Assembly: GCA_019914945.1 (NCBI GenBank)
Contig: CM034113.1
Coordinates: 6,738,850-6,802,849 of the forward strand
DNA: 64,000 nucleotides
DNA from: Typha latifolia
Taxonomy: Eukaryota; Streptophyta; Magnoliopsida; Poales; Typhaceae
Direction: 5' to 3'
Numbering within the stretch: the first letter of the stretch is position 1; every line of letters starts with the position of its first letter. The notes beneath the pieces are model-generated. The model saw only the letters and a list, made by a program, of their open reading frames with translations. It was not told where the DNA came from and did not search any database. This document shows, one piece after another, positions 48,301-60,042 of the stretch. The position numbers and the translations under genes are program-made.

Positions 48301-48448
48301 CGTCCATCTCATCAAAGGGCTCTTCCAAGTGAATAAGTGGGATGAAGCACTCCAACTTCTTTATAGCATATATCACAAGGTCAGTTATATAGCCCACCTC
48401 CTCCTCTCTAATATCACAGATAAAACACATTCAAGTTCTTTTGGTTAA
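45395..48448 (+). CDS. Long P-class PPR protein, mitochondrial or plastid
   Basis: The open frame encodes 1,017 aa. Residues 1-55 look like a targeting peptide with a poly-Ser run (CAG/AGC repeat). Residues 120-190 hold the conserved pre-repeat region (LTLLKVPELCVKFFIWAGRQ). From about 215 to 980 there are close to twenty canonical 35-residue PPR motifs, such as PNVVTYSALIDGLCKIG, PDVYTYTILIDCFCKVG and PNVFTYSSLIDKLFKDK. It has no E or DYW domain, so it is a P-class RNA-binding protein for transcript processing, stability or translation. The architecture resembles Arabidopsis At1g06710. The C-terminus is doubtful: a GT donor follows IYHK at 48379, and an exon at 49710-49751 would replace the last 22 codons. 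Antisense frames are shadows. Confidence 0.9.
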   Translation: MSRRAAAILFNQSSAVSFAGAICRFPPSQSAIARVNPFKRPRLYLCSSSSSSSCSSRDDDLSGLVDREFSIPCNGDLNGRVERPKHSVSPKDFSFLHEDKKPVDSDEFSGEAILISKAIKANGPDINDQTEKLLRQFRGKLSESLMIEVLTLLKVPELCVKFFIWAGRQIGYSHTGRTYDSLIESLGFDEKSRVSQQFLREIGENDREVLGRLLNVLVRKCCRSGLWNEALEELGRLKDHGYRPSQVTYNALIQVLLSAERLDSAFLVHKEMSDLGFCMDRFTMGCFAHSLCKARRWVEALNIIEKEDFTLDTVLCTQMIHGLLEASLFEEAMSFLHRMRSNSCIPNVVTYRTLLSGFLRKKQLGWCKRIINMMITEGCNPNPSLFNSLLHAYCSTGDYDYAYKLLKKMAACGCRPGYVAYNIFIGSICGSDHLPGNDLLEVAENVYGEMLDAGFVLNKVNVGNFARCLCGAQKFEKAFQIIKEMMRKGFIPDTSTYSKVIGFLCQSYKVEKALLLFEEMKRTGIIPDVYTYTILIDCFCKVGLTEQARSWFEEMERNGCTPTVVTYTALIHSYLKAKQLSQANDLFERMINIGCLPNVVTYSALIDGLCKIGETQKACQIYAKMIGTCETAEVDMYFKGDDCAITQPNVFTYGALVDGLCKAHKVAEACDLLDAMLATGCEPNHVVYDALIDGFCKAGKLDDAQEIFIRMSKSGYTPNVFTYSSLIDKLFKDKRLDLALKVLSKMLENSCAPNVVTYTEMIDGLCKVGKTEEALKLLTMMEKKGCNPNVVTYTALIDGFGKAGKADMCLTLFRQMSTKGCSPNFITYRVLISHCCAAGLLDEAHNLLEEMKQMYWPRNIAGYRDVIQGFSKKFITYLGLLEELATYSPVPIAPAYSMLIDSFSKAGRLEIALKLHKEMMETSSCPSNASHNMYSSLIQGLCFTSKIEKAFELYSDMTKGNHVPELIILVHLIKGLFQVNKWDEALQLLYSIYHKVSYIAHLLLSNITDKTHSSSFG

Positions 48449-51400
48449 ATTTGCCGGATGGTTGACAGAGTATAGATGATAGAAAATGTCTTTCAACAAT
48501 TATTCTCACATGCTTTAGATCCTTTAGTTTGTATTCTTTGAAAAATGAAATCATCCTTTCATCTTTGTTCCTCTTGATAATCCTCAGTGAAGAATGTCAT
48601 TTGTTGGGCTATTTGCAGGAAAAAAAATCTTAAGAATAATAGTAAGATCGGGCTCTTGAAACTGAATGTGTTTATTTTTTATACTAAGTGCACACTTTTT
48701 TATAATGAAATGTGTAAAATTTACATGAGAAATGCCCACAAAGTCCACACAAGGACTTAGTTTTATTTTTATTTTTTTTGTGCAAATGCCCTCCTAATTG
48801 TTTGATTTATTCATTGCATCACTAGCTATGATCTCCAACATAGAAAGCATTCCTAGGTTAATGGTACTTATAGTAGAATTTTGTTTGTGGTTTACTGGCT
48901 GCAAGAGATTCAAGCTATGATACTCCTCTGTTCTCTATGTTGAACAACATTTGATACTCTTTTGGCTGGTCCCTTTGATAGTTATCAAATATATTGTCTC
49001 CTTTGTGGTCTACCATTGGTGTGACAGAAGTAACATAAACCCTAAATTTAGATAGATATATAGCGAATGACACATTTTCACAGCTCTTGAGGAAATGGTT
49101 TCATGTTAAGGTATTATTATCGAGCAAACTATTTGTTAGTTTTTTTCTTGTTTAAGCTGATCGTTTGGAGGTACTCCTGATTAGTGTCGGCAGTTGGCTG
49201 TCAACTTTATCATCCTGATATGTTCTAAGGAATCTCCATTTTAGGCTCCATATTGGCATAAAACCAAAGAAGTGCTCAAGTATCTCAAGTCATTCCAGTA
49301 ATCCTGGATCACACAGAAGAGCCGAATCAACTAATATTTATAACTTCCAAAATTAAGTATGATACTTGGAGAATGTTGAGGCAAAACAGCATGCGTTTAA
49401 CCTCATTTAACTCATGATTTCATAGTCTTCATATTTTAGTAACCCAGGAGTTATAAAAATTTGCATTAGCGAACTTCTTAGAACCTCACTCTTGCTCCAA
49501 AATTTGGTCTGGACTCCTCGACTTGCTGTTCCAAGGGTCTCTGTGATATTATTAGGTATGATATTATCATGTGAATTTGTATAGTCTTTATCTAATTAAG
49601 TTGACTTAAACATGCCACTCGAACAAAGCATATGTGTCTGTGTTTGTGATGCAGAATCTATCTCTGACTTGTTGCGCATTTAATCTCTAACTCCTGTCAT
49701 TTGGATTAGGGCATCATCTGGCATAGCAGCAGACCATTTGATGGAGGCTAGAGACTTATCTTTTTTCATCTCCTCATAATTATGATGGTTGCCTGTGATT
49801 CTGTGAGCCATTATTTGAAAAGCACCTTGTTCTGAAGCATAAATTGACAAGGTTGATTGAGTAAAATGATCTGAGAGATTTGGATCTTCGGTGCATCTAC
49901 CGCTGCATTCCCTTTGAATGGTACTAGTTTTCTGCTTCTCATAATTATGTCAGCATCATTTAAAAGGAAGACTCATTAACTGTCTACATTATCTGCAGCT
50001 GCCTTTTCTGCTGCTCAGCTACAAAATCCTGTTTGGTTTACCGGACAATAGAGATTTCTTCTTTGCTTAAAATGATAAATACCCTGACATTCCTAAGCAA
50101 ATCAAGCCTGCTCCTCTGGATCTAGTCTAATTTTTGGTGGGAAGGATTTGGTTACATAGGCCATGCCAGGGCTAAGATTAAGAAATCACGAAGCAAATAC
50201 TTTTCGAGGCAGGCCCTGATTTAGGTAAAACCTCCTGGCACAACCTGTCCTATATACATGTTCAAGAATTTTATGCAGAAACATGATGATTACGTGGAAT
50301 TTATGTCTAATCTCAGAATTGTTTGGTCTTCGCAGGTCGGCACACTTATTTCAAGTTATTTGCAGGAGGCTTTCACAGTTTTTTCTTGTTATCTCCAGGA
50401 AGAACTCCATTGAATATTCTTGATTTTGAGCTGTTAGTTACCACCAATTCGGTAAACTAACTGAAAGAAAACTCTTTTATCTGTCAAAACTATTGAGATA
50501 CATTGTCTTCTATAAGCCCCCATTTTTCTCTATTCTCCTGATTGGCGAACATCCTCCTTACTCTTCTTTTCTTCCTTTCTCCTCCGGTCTTCATTGAGTG
50601 ACTGGACTGTGGCTGGCTAGATATTGAGCGAGAGCATACCGATCAAGATTGCTTCAATTCATCAACCATAGGTCCATAGCTGATTTTTTTTGGTAGATCT
50701 TCTTCTTCCTGTCTTCTTCCTTCAGCTTTCTCTTTGTTCTTCTTTCTCGGTTCTTTTTTCCTCGTCAACTCTCCACTTATACTATAATAGACTATGGATT
50801 GTTATAGGAAAAAATATTGGGAAAGTTCCCTATTATTTGACAATCATGTTGTAACCAAAATGTTCTCTCAGAAGAATGAAATGGAATCAAAGTTCTTTGT
50901 TTACTTTTGTTGGTTGTTGTATTTTTGTTAAATTTGTGAGAAAGTGGCATACGATCCTTCCACCGCCGCATCTCTGGAAAGATCATCGAGTGTAGTGTCA
51001 TGAACCTTAAGAGATCGACCTTGGCATTCAGCCTCCTGAATTAGTATGGGGAATTTCCAGTACTCCAGGTTGTGGGCGGTGCTGATATGAAATTCTTTCC
51101 CTACATGAAACTTGCACTTCTCTCTAAAACAAAAGCAGGAAAGGAGAAAAGGTGATGTAATTTGGACGGATGTATGATTCTGCCCTCTTAAGATAATAAT
51201 AACAAATCAACAATAGTGATAGATGTCAATAATATTAGTAACAAATATGTACCAGATGGATAGCAAATATGAGGAAGAGAATGCAAAATGTTGATATTCA
51301 GGAAAATAGCGAAAAGTAATCCTAAAATGTAATATATCAAACTTCAAAGTCATTCTATTACTGCTATACAGTGGATTCCATTAGATGAGGATAAATCAAT

Positions 51401-51578
51401 ACAAGCATCTCGAAACAACATGAACAATACAAGTAATTCTTAATAGCAATATCCGAGTTTCTGTTCTTTGATTTCAACTATTCGGATCTATTGTAGCTTT
51501 TTGGAAACACATCAAAGAAACCAAAAAGGGGCAGCCAAAAGCCACTTATTCAAATTGCAGAGGTGTGATCCGTTTTAG
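48449..51578. other. 3' region of the PPR gene and convergent spacer
   Basis: No independent gene is supported. A candidate last exon of the PPR gene lies at 49710-49751, after a pyrimidine-bearing acceptor (TCATTTGGATTAG). The rest is AT-rich, with pyrimidine-rich patches at about 50520-50780. The PUX11 3' untranslated region should occupy the last few hundred bases. Confidence 0.5.
49710..49751 (+). CDS. Candidate alternative last exon of the long PPR gene
   Basis: Joined in phase 0 to the donor after codon 995 (48379), this adds 13 residues (GIIWHSSRPFDGG) and a TAG stop. It replaces a 22-residue read-through tail, VSYIAHLLL..., that looks like translated intron. The acceptor is AG preceded by a modest pyrimidine tract. 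RNA evidence is needed. Confidence 0.4.
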   Translation, partial: GIIWHSSRPFDGG

Positions 51579-54500
51579 TTACTTCTTATCATCATCACCC
51601 CCAAACTGCGTGGAATTACCATTCCAGAAAACATTTCGGTCGCGCGAGGGACTTTGATCCTCATCATGTCTAAGAGTGTGGATATTGCTGCCAAATGGTC
51701 TAGATGTTCTTTTCTTTGTGTTTTTAACACTGTCATCTGCTGGTTGGTTCCCGTGATCAGAGCGAAATGGTTGCTGAGATGCTTCTGCCCCTGTGAAACG
51801 ATGCTGAAGGCTAGGATCTGGACCTATAGGACAACCGTGTAACTCAACAATGAAATTGCTCAAAAACTTGCATAGAAGCTAAAACTTTAGGAGCCTCAAC
51901 ATCAGGAGTAAGAAATCAAAGCAATTAACTTGAGCAGTTGAGGATCAAATAATAAGCACTTACAGTAAGGATGGGAATGAGAAATAATAAAGAAAACTTA
52001 CTATACTGCCACGGGCGATCATTTTCTGATGGTTCTGAATTTGACGTGGTGGCATTTCCACCAAAAAAAGATAACGGGTTCATGTATGACAACATCTTTT
52101 TTACATAATCAAAGTAACTCCAACTGCTGTCACTGGAATGATTCCCACTCACAGTATTGTTACTATCAGATGATGATGAGTGGCTCCCTGAGGCTCTAGT
52201 AGATTGACGATGTGGAACAACAATTAATGCTTCCCGGTTTGCAAAGCCCAGTTCAGATAATGTACTATTCATATCTGCATATGAGAACGATCCAATTTAA
52301 AGCTTAATGAGTATGTTGAAACTCAAAACACAGAAAAAGTGTGAAAAGAAGCCCAATGAGTCATGGTTCAAATCACTAGAAAAGCCATTATCAGGAATGA
52401 AAAACCGCAACAGGCTTCCGGACTAAAATATTCAAAAGGCAGCACCATTCAACATGGCAGATAATTTAGCAAAGTGACAATACCTGGAAATAAATTATAC
52501 CACTGAAATTTTACATGATCAAGTAATTATATTAAGTTGATACTAACATTATTATCATTTTAGATAGTCATTCTTAATGAGCTGATACTGCAAAAGAAAC
52601 TCAAGTAAAAGCTACACGCCAGCAACTTTAGGATGCCAAAGAAAAACTTCTTTAAGAAAATGGACAGAAACATATATCTCAGTGCCTCATGAAATAGTGA
52701 AACAATACTTGCTTCGAAATGAAATGGACAATACATAAATAGAATGTCAAAATGAAATGAAAAGTTGTCTTCACAATGAACTAATAAAATCATAAAAAGC
52801 TAGATCCAGAGTAGCATCCCTAGCGAATGCAGAGTACTAATGAAGGATCAAGGCTTATCGAGGTGAAAGGTCCAAATACCTTGATCAACAAACACCTTTC
52901 GTGGATAAGGAACAGCCAAATCATAAGTCCCACTATTTCCATTTTCATCTGCAAAAATTTTCACAGATCTTAATTTATCTGATTTCAGAAGTTTCATCTG
53001 GAGACTGGTCCCATTTGGCATTCGGATATTAAGATGAACCTCATTTAGCTTTGCAATACTTGAATGGGTAGTTGATCCATCAATTGATTTAGCATGAGGT
53101 TTTTTCTCTGTTTCAATAGGAGTCACCGAGGAAATTTCACTACTTGAAGTAATACAAGCAGCCGACCCAGGAGAAGCTGTGATGCTACTGTCGACCCATT
53201 TAGACTTTTCTTGTGGTTTATCTGCTTCACTGCAAAGCGCTGAGTCGTTAACATCCCTGGATATTTCATGCAAGACTTTTTTACCTCTGTTACTTGTTGA
53301 ATGTGACTGTTCATCTGCACTATTCTCAACATCTTTGACATCACCTAACTGTGAGCATGCTTGTTCCATGGATTTTAGATCTTTCTGCCATATAACAAGC
53401 ATGTCAAGCATGAAGAGGAAAGCACAGAAATGAAATCACGTAAATGGGAAGATGCAGAAAGCTTACATCATCACTTGATTCAAGTTTCTGCTTCACTAAG
53501 TTTTCAGAATCAGTTAGTTGTTCAACTTTTGTATCTTCAGCAGTTCTATCAGATGAAGATGATGGAGCAATGGAGCTAGATGAACCTCCTTGACTAGATG
53601 GAGTGATATTAGAGGGATAACCGACAGGTTGAGGTTCTTTTGAATCAACTGCTACTGTTAACAGAGCAGCTATTTCCTGCAATGGTTCAATCATTTCAAA
53701 TGTGCAGAGCATACTAGTAGTATGACAAAAAGTCATCCAGATGATACCAGAAAAAGAAAAACAAATATGGCCGAGCCTAGAATAGTACAGCACCTGTAGA
53801 TGGAGAGCAGCCCAAGCTTTCTCAATACTTTCTTTAAGAATTTCAGCACTGATGTACCCTTCTACAAAAATCAAATGTGTGGCAAGTGACTATAATGAGA
53901 AGTAGCAAAAAGAAAGGTTTTGCTGTGAAAGAATTAATTTGATGTATTCATACCATGATGCCATAGCATAACACCATTTATTCCGATAACAGAGATACTT
54001 GGGATGAAATTCTGTGGGTCTGACCAAGGTCATGTAAAGGCAACACCGGAAATTGGTATAATCTTTGAGACCAAATCCTAAATCACAGAAGTTAACTAAT
54101 AAACATGTAAGAAATAAGCAAGTCAAGCAACCTAAGCATTCTCTGAGGTTATATCAGACCACAAGTGTTTGATAACATTGCGATATGCAACTGTACCAAA
54201 TCAAATGGTTATCCAGATCTATCTTCCCCATGCACAAATTGAGCATCACAAACCATGGACACTCAGTAAAACATGATAAATAATATGATGCATAGTGCCA
54301 TTCCATTCTACTAAAAATGGTGCAGACAAGAAAACATGACTGGAGAAAATTTGTGCCGAGAAGTTGCTTAAAGAATCTTTCATTTATTTATAGATCAAGC
54401 TGCGGAAGAGTTTGGAAAACATAACAATGCATAATTGCACGACCTTATATTCTTTCTAATATGTTTGTTGAACTTTCCAGTTCTCCTTGCTATCATGTCC

Positions 54501-56227
54501 CTTGACTGATGAACTCCAGATGTGGTACCATTGTTCCCAATGAACAATCATTACTATAGAGAAATTGCATATTCTATCCGAATGCAGCCAGGGCAGAGAA
54601 GGGCCTCCGAGACTCTGATTCTTCAGCATGCTTTTGTGCAGATTGTTCTTTTACCAGTACAGTCATAACTGTGAGGTTCTTTTTACATTAAGAATGGGTG
54701 AAAAAACAAAATCCTGATTCTCAAATTGAGATTCTTTTTTCCCTGTTCACAATATGCACTCTAATTCGGTCTATTACGTTTAAATAACTTAACTCTATAA
54801 AGACCAAAGAATATTATCCAACATTTCAAGTTGAAATTTATTATGCTGCAATGTGGGTAAGTATGTCTTGACTGAATAATTTGCATAACTGACTAAAGCA
54901 ACAGGCTACAAGATCATTGAATCTAAGCATGCAATAATACTAATCACACATGTTGATTTTTTTAACCGTTAGACATCTGTTTAGCTAATTCTCAGGCGAG
55001 CCAGTACAGAACCTATGGTCACTGGTCAAAAGCTTCAACAAGTCAAGCCTTGACTCATGCATAGTGCAACACCTTTTAATAATTCTGCACTGTTCATTCT
55101 CTTGTTATTATGAATTTATAATCATAGTGAATAAAAGTCAGCTAATAAAGGATACAGATGGCTGAAAATTGGGATGCATCAACATTTCCCTGCATGAGAT
55201 GAAGGAAGATGCAGCATTTTGATATCACTTCTGCCACCTACATTTGAAACCATCAACCTTGTAGCAACCATAGGATAATGGATATAATATGGGCAAAGAT
55301 CAGCCAAGTCCCTCAGGCATTAAGAGTGAACTTACACTTTGATCCACCCACATTGACTGTTCCAGAAGAACTGAATTTTCGTCTTCACCTGAAAATGGAG
55401 CAACAAGGCATACCAGTTATAATAGGAGATAGGAGATTGGAGCACATAATATAAATTGTCATCGTGTGTAAATCAAACTCATTTAGTTCAGAATTGTTTC
55501 AAAACAAAAGGAGTTTGTTAGGACTGTTTAGTACTTTAGTGAAATAGTTTAATAGGAGATTGGAGCACATATTCTCTCTTTTCTTCTTCTGCTTTATAAT
55601 AGTAGGGCAGCACAGAAATACAAAGATTACTGTTCCACATAAATAAATCAATAAGAATGTTTCAGTGTCAGCCAATGGCAAGCTTCAATGTCAGCCAATT
55701 GACAGTTGTCTGTTAATGAAAACAAAACCCTGTACCATATATCAAGTTTTCAAGGCTGTAGTTGAATTTTCTTTTTATCTGGAAACATAATTTAGTTTCT
55801 GCTCCTTTAAACATCAGCCCAAAGTACTATTTTACTGTCAAGAACTACTTGAATAATTACCAGCATCAAAGCTAAAATAGAAGAAAACAGTTAGTTACAA
55901 AAAGAAAAAAAAAGTTACATTTGATGTTTACTATAACCATCTTCCAAGCAAAAGTTATGGCTGTATCAAGTCACAGCCCAATTGCAAGATATGGCCTACA
56001 GAATGTGTTAATCTGTTCACCACGCAAACAGCCAATACACTAAAAAGCCTCTGTTCTCTACAGCTTGGCAACCACACAGAAAACTTAAAATACTTGCAAA
56101 ATGTAAAATCATAATCAGTGAATTCACCTGACATATAGACTACAAAGAGCTTTTTTTGCTTTCGTGCTTCATTAATTGCATCAGGAATGGAACCTTTATA
56201 CGTCAAAGCATGAGTGGATCTCTCCAT
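51579..56227 (-). CDS. PUX11-type UBX-domain protein, 9 coding exons
   Basis: Minus-strand exons: 56227-56128, 55388-55336, 55237-55156, 54019-53954, 53861-53794, 53676-53467, 53384-52880, 52274-52002, 51823-51579. They total 1,602 nt (533 aa) with consistent phases. The N-terminus is a UAS/thioredoxin-like domain (YKGSIPDAINEARKQKKLFV to GYISAEILKESIEKAWAALH, residues 8 to about 155). A Ser-rich linker follows, then a C-terminal UBX domain (EVHLNIRMPNGTSLQMKLL, YDLAVPYPRKVF, LSELGFANREALIVVPH). The tail SNIHTLRHDEDQ and FWNGNSTQFGG is typical of plant PUX11. UBX proteins bind the CDC48/p97 ATPase and steer it to ubiquitinated clients. The start codon follows directly after an intron acceptor (CAATTCAG), implying a 5' untranslated intron. 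Confidence 0.93.
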
Positions 56228-56949
56228 CTGAATTGATCAGACAAACAATGGGAAAAAAGAACTGATTCAGGTGAATACGAGAAGTAACATTTTCCGACTA
56301 CAGTTAAATCTCACTTTGAGCAAACTACAATGCCAAAGAGGTTTTCTCACACGAGTATACACATAATAGATAATAGGAAATAATTCTTTCATATAAATAT
56401 ACAAAACAAGAAAGCTCCACCAAACAAATTGACAGGTGCATCACAAGAAAAAAGAAAAGAGAACAAGATGGTGATAAATGAACAAGTATTTGAATAAAAT
56501 ACATATTCCCAATATTCCAAGTATCGGGATCGGGATCGGAATCAGCCTTTTCAAATAATTTTTAAAATACATAAAAATTCTTAAAAGTTTTAGAAAAACT
56601 AATAATAAGATATAAATATAAATTATTTATATATGAAGTCTACAAAATAAAAATAAACACTATTTTGTTAATCTCAATTTCTCTCTCCCTTCCTACCACT
56701 CACACACACTTTCTCTCTCTCTCCCCCTCTCACACATATAAAAAACTTTTTCTAATTCTCACTCCCACTAACTCTCTCTCCCATCTCCTCCTTATATCTA
56801 TTCGCACTCTCACTCTCATTCTAGAAAAAAAAAACAATCTCCCTCTCACTCTCCGACTCCCCCCTCTCCCCCATGCACTCTCACTCTTCCTCTCCTACTC
56901 CATCTCTCCTAAGCAATGCTTCTCTGACGTATATCCAACCTCCATCAAC

Positions 56950-57215
56950 ATTTGAAAGAAGGTGACCGTCAAGAACAAGTACCCCATCAATCCCTAATTT
57001 GTTCGACCAGCAACCTCGACGTAGATCCAACCTCCATCAATGTACGGGGAACTTCTCCGACGTAGATTCGGCTCCATCAACCTTCAACATAGATCTGACT
57101 TCGTCGACCTTAGATATATAATTTTTTGCTTTACTCTATCTCCGACTTCTTCGACATAGATCCGACTTCGTCGACCTTAGATCCGACTTTGTCAACCTTC
57201 GACATAGATTCAACT
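56950..57215. repeat. Minisatellite-like repeats of a GATCCGACTTCGTCGACCTT phrase
   Basis: Phrases such as ACGTAGATCCAACCTCCATCAA and GACATAGATCCGACTTCGTCGACC recur with divergence at roughly 30-base spacing. They give a Thr/Ser/Asp-rich frame that is not a gene. Confidence 0.6.
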
Positions 57216-57599
57216 TCTCTTAGTCTCTCTCTCTCTCTCTCTCTCTCTCTTCTTTCTCTTTCTCCCTTTCTTTCTTACTATCCTCCCTCTTTTTCTCCCT
57301 TTCTCTCTCCCGATTTCGACCAAAACTTGCTCGATCTAAATCAGGTAACGATCGATACCCCATTGAAATTAGTTAATAGACGAGTTTAAGGGTGGGATAA
57401 GATTGGCCGAGACTAGAAACCATGCATATGCTAAAAGAAAACTCAATAGGAATGGATCAATAATCAACTTGAGTAGGAGGAATACAACTTATATATAAAC
57501 AATTCAATAGAGCTCTCATAGAAATGAATTTTGCACAAGGAATTTCATAAGTGCAAATATTTACATGTACTTCTTAGCCCGTAGCACATGTAGTAAATT

Positions 57600-58258
57600 A
57601 GTACTCTACGAAGCATGGACACTTTAAACACCATACCTCGTCTAACACTCATCGGACATTTGTTAGACACGTGTCAGACATTTCTACAATGCATCTAATA
57701 TTTAATAAATTATAAAATAAATTCGGACACTCCTTGGACACTTTTGAACACTCTTGAGATACTTTTTGGATATAAAATTTATCATATGCTATAAAGTTTA
57801 CAATAGAAATCATCTATTACTGAAATTTCCTTTGTATGCTATAGAAATATAATGCAAAAATCACAAGTTGGTGCATCCAAGAAAATTAATACTAATGCAT
57901 ATTATTGTAAAATCACAGATTTGCCTATGGCATCAACTATAGATAAGTAATGGTAGTTAGTTATTTATTCTCATAATATTTGGATTGTATTGCCACGTAT
58001 AAGCATTATCATTTTTGACTTTATGGTATTGTGTACATTTTATTTTTCTTTTATAAATAATTTATGTATGCATGTGTATCTATATTGTAAGTTAAAAAAT
58101 ATATTTCTTTAAATGTATCAATACTATATATAATGTTTTATTTATTTATTCTGTGTCCTAAACGTATCGTGACCTAATTTTTCAAGATATTATCGTATCC
58201 ATGCATCCATTATCGTGTCATATCCATATCCTGTGTCCCATGTCCGTACTTCTTAGCT
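57600..58258. mobile_element. Candidate MITE with imperfect inverted ends
   Basis: The left end has CGAAGCATGGACAC and the right end has GTCCGTACTTCTT (reverse complement AAGAAGTACGGAC). The interior is AT-rich with many GGACACT/GTGTC phrases near the left end, a pattern of plant hAT-type MITEs. No target duplication was identified. Confidence 0.35.
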
Positions 58259-59244
58259 AGTACTCGTATTTCAATATAGGGAGCAATATAGGGAGTGAAC
58301 TATTATACATGCTAGTATGTATCATAATTTTCCTTTTTTTTTCTTTTCCTTTTCTTTTTTCTCTGGGAGAAAGTTGTATCTCTTATAGTTTTCATTCCTG
58401 AAAAACTTAAGTGAAACTACATTATTTAATACATATTTTAACTGATGCGTAGAGGAAGCCATCCTCTTTAATCCTGCACGAAATAGGCATGCCTCGATAG
58501 TTTTGATATCATGGAGTAGTAAAGACACTGCCATGTACCACTCCAAGGTAGTCAGGCCAAGCAAACTGGACTAGGGATATCCTTGTTAATGACTCCATCA
58601 TACCCATAATTTTTTCATTTTTTTTTTTATTGCAGTAGAATAGATTACGTAACAACAGGAATTTTCAACTAGCATTTCTTTTATTTCGCCTAGTGCAAAA
58701 TCCAATATCGAGAAGGTTTCAAAGAAGAATAATTAAACTTCTATTATTCCGTCGACAACCTGACCTGATCTGAGTGGCTGATTAAAGCAAATTAGGCAAG
58801 TGAGACCTTCTGCTTTGCCATGATACTTACAAGTTCGAATTAGTGGGTAAGATAATCCATGTTCTTGATTCATTTTATCATCATCTAACCTATAAGTAAA
58901 ATTGTAACAAATGAAAAGAGTAACAAAACACGAGATCCAAAAGAAGCAAATTTTCATGCAGGGCGGCGTCATATAAAGCAGGAAAAAGACGAATCTGTCA
59001 GTAAAGAGAAGAGCAAACCCAGAAGCTTCTCCACGCATCAAACGAATCAACACGCACGCAATTATCAAGCTGTGATAAGAATTATACGGCCCCTATCCAA
59101 TTCCTTTACAACAAACACATCTCTTTGACTTCAAATTTACAAGGAGAACGCCAGAGATCTCAAGATACGAGAACAAGATCCTAAACCTCGATATAATCTT
59201 TAACTCAACGAACAAATTTCGCGATAAGAGGAGAGAAATCGCAC

Positions 59245-59340
59245 CTTCGAAAGCAATCAATTAGGGTTTACTTCGAGAAAGGGAGAGGCCTCGAAACCTC
59301 GAATCCTTCACCAGAGCGCGGTCCTCCAAGCGCCGACGAC
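59245..59340 (-). other. Probable 5' noncoding exon of the PUX11-type gene
   Basis: Read on the minus strand, this is a GC-richer leader with CCTCTCCC and AAACCCTAATTG (typical of plant 5' leaders), ending in CGAAG followed by GTGCGA. It pairs with the acceptor abutting the PUX11 start codon. The transcription start (about 59340) is inferred. Confidence 0.45.
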
Positions 59341-59403
59341 AGCACTGTTTGCACGTGCAATGCACGTGTATGATACGCCTATCCAATTATCATGTTTTGT
59401 CTA

Positions 59404-59926
59404 GTAGAGATGATCATTGGACCCAAGTCCGAACCAGTCCAATTTTAACCGAGCCAAGCCCAGCCCGACCCGAGCCCGAGATGATAGTAAGCAACATGGG
59501 CCAAGTCTTTGCCCATCCGGTCTGGCCCAACCTGCTACACCCATCCATGGCCCGGCCCATTATGTATGTTCATTCCCATGGTTGTTAATCACACGTCACA
59601 TATTTAATAAACTAGATATCAATATATAAACATGTTCCTATGAAAGATAACTAAAATATCTTCATAGATACCCATTGTACTTGGCCCGATAGAATATAAT
59701 ACAATTTTAAAATTGGCATGTTATGTTAGGCTCATTATGTTCGACCTAAGCTCGATATACAATAGGCTAGTGAGCGATACCGGGCTATAGTCTTCTAGTC
59801 CTGCTCGAGTCCGGCCCGGCCCAAGTAATTGTTGGGTTGAGCGAGCCGTGACCAAACATTTAAGCCTGGTCGGCCTAAAAAGTCTTGGCCCAAACTTGAC
59901 CTAGCCCTCCCAATGATCATCTCTAC
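59404..59926. mobile_element. hAT-like MITE with perfect 17-bp inverted ends
   Basis: GTAGAGATGATCATTGG at 59404-59420 is exactly mirrored by CCAATGATCATCTCTAC at 59910-59926. The interior is rich in GCCCGACCC/GGCCCGGCCC phrases and has no coding. The TAGAGATG terminus resembles hAT-type ends. The flanking 8-mers TTGTCTAG and CCGCCAAG agree at only 4 of 8 positions, so the target duplication has decayed or the ends differ. Confidence 0.7.
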
Positions 59927-60042
59927 CGCCAAGCTGTCAGATCAGATTTAGATCACGATGCCAAAAATGATCTAGATTTTCATTTATTACTAAATTAACC
60001 CTAAGGAAATTCCTTTTATTTTCTATTTTGGTGATTACTAGA

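Larger units (their letters stand above)
56228..59244. other. Probable 5' untranslated intron of the PUX11-type gene
   Basis: It would run from a donor at 59244 (AAG then GTGCGA on the minus strand) to the acceptor just before the ATG. It contains pyrimidine-rich sequence (56670-56900), a short minisatellite of the phrase CGACATAGATCCGACTTCGT (about 56950-57215), a (TC)n run near 57225, and a candidate MITE at 57600-58258. Minus-strand frames at 58322-58564 and 58733-59068 have no recognisable domain. Confidence 0.5.

Noticed and set aside
58733..59068. Minus-strand frame of 111 aa
   Set aside because: It lies inside the probable PUX11 5' intron, has no recognised domain and lacks splice continuity with the gene.
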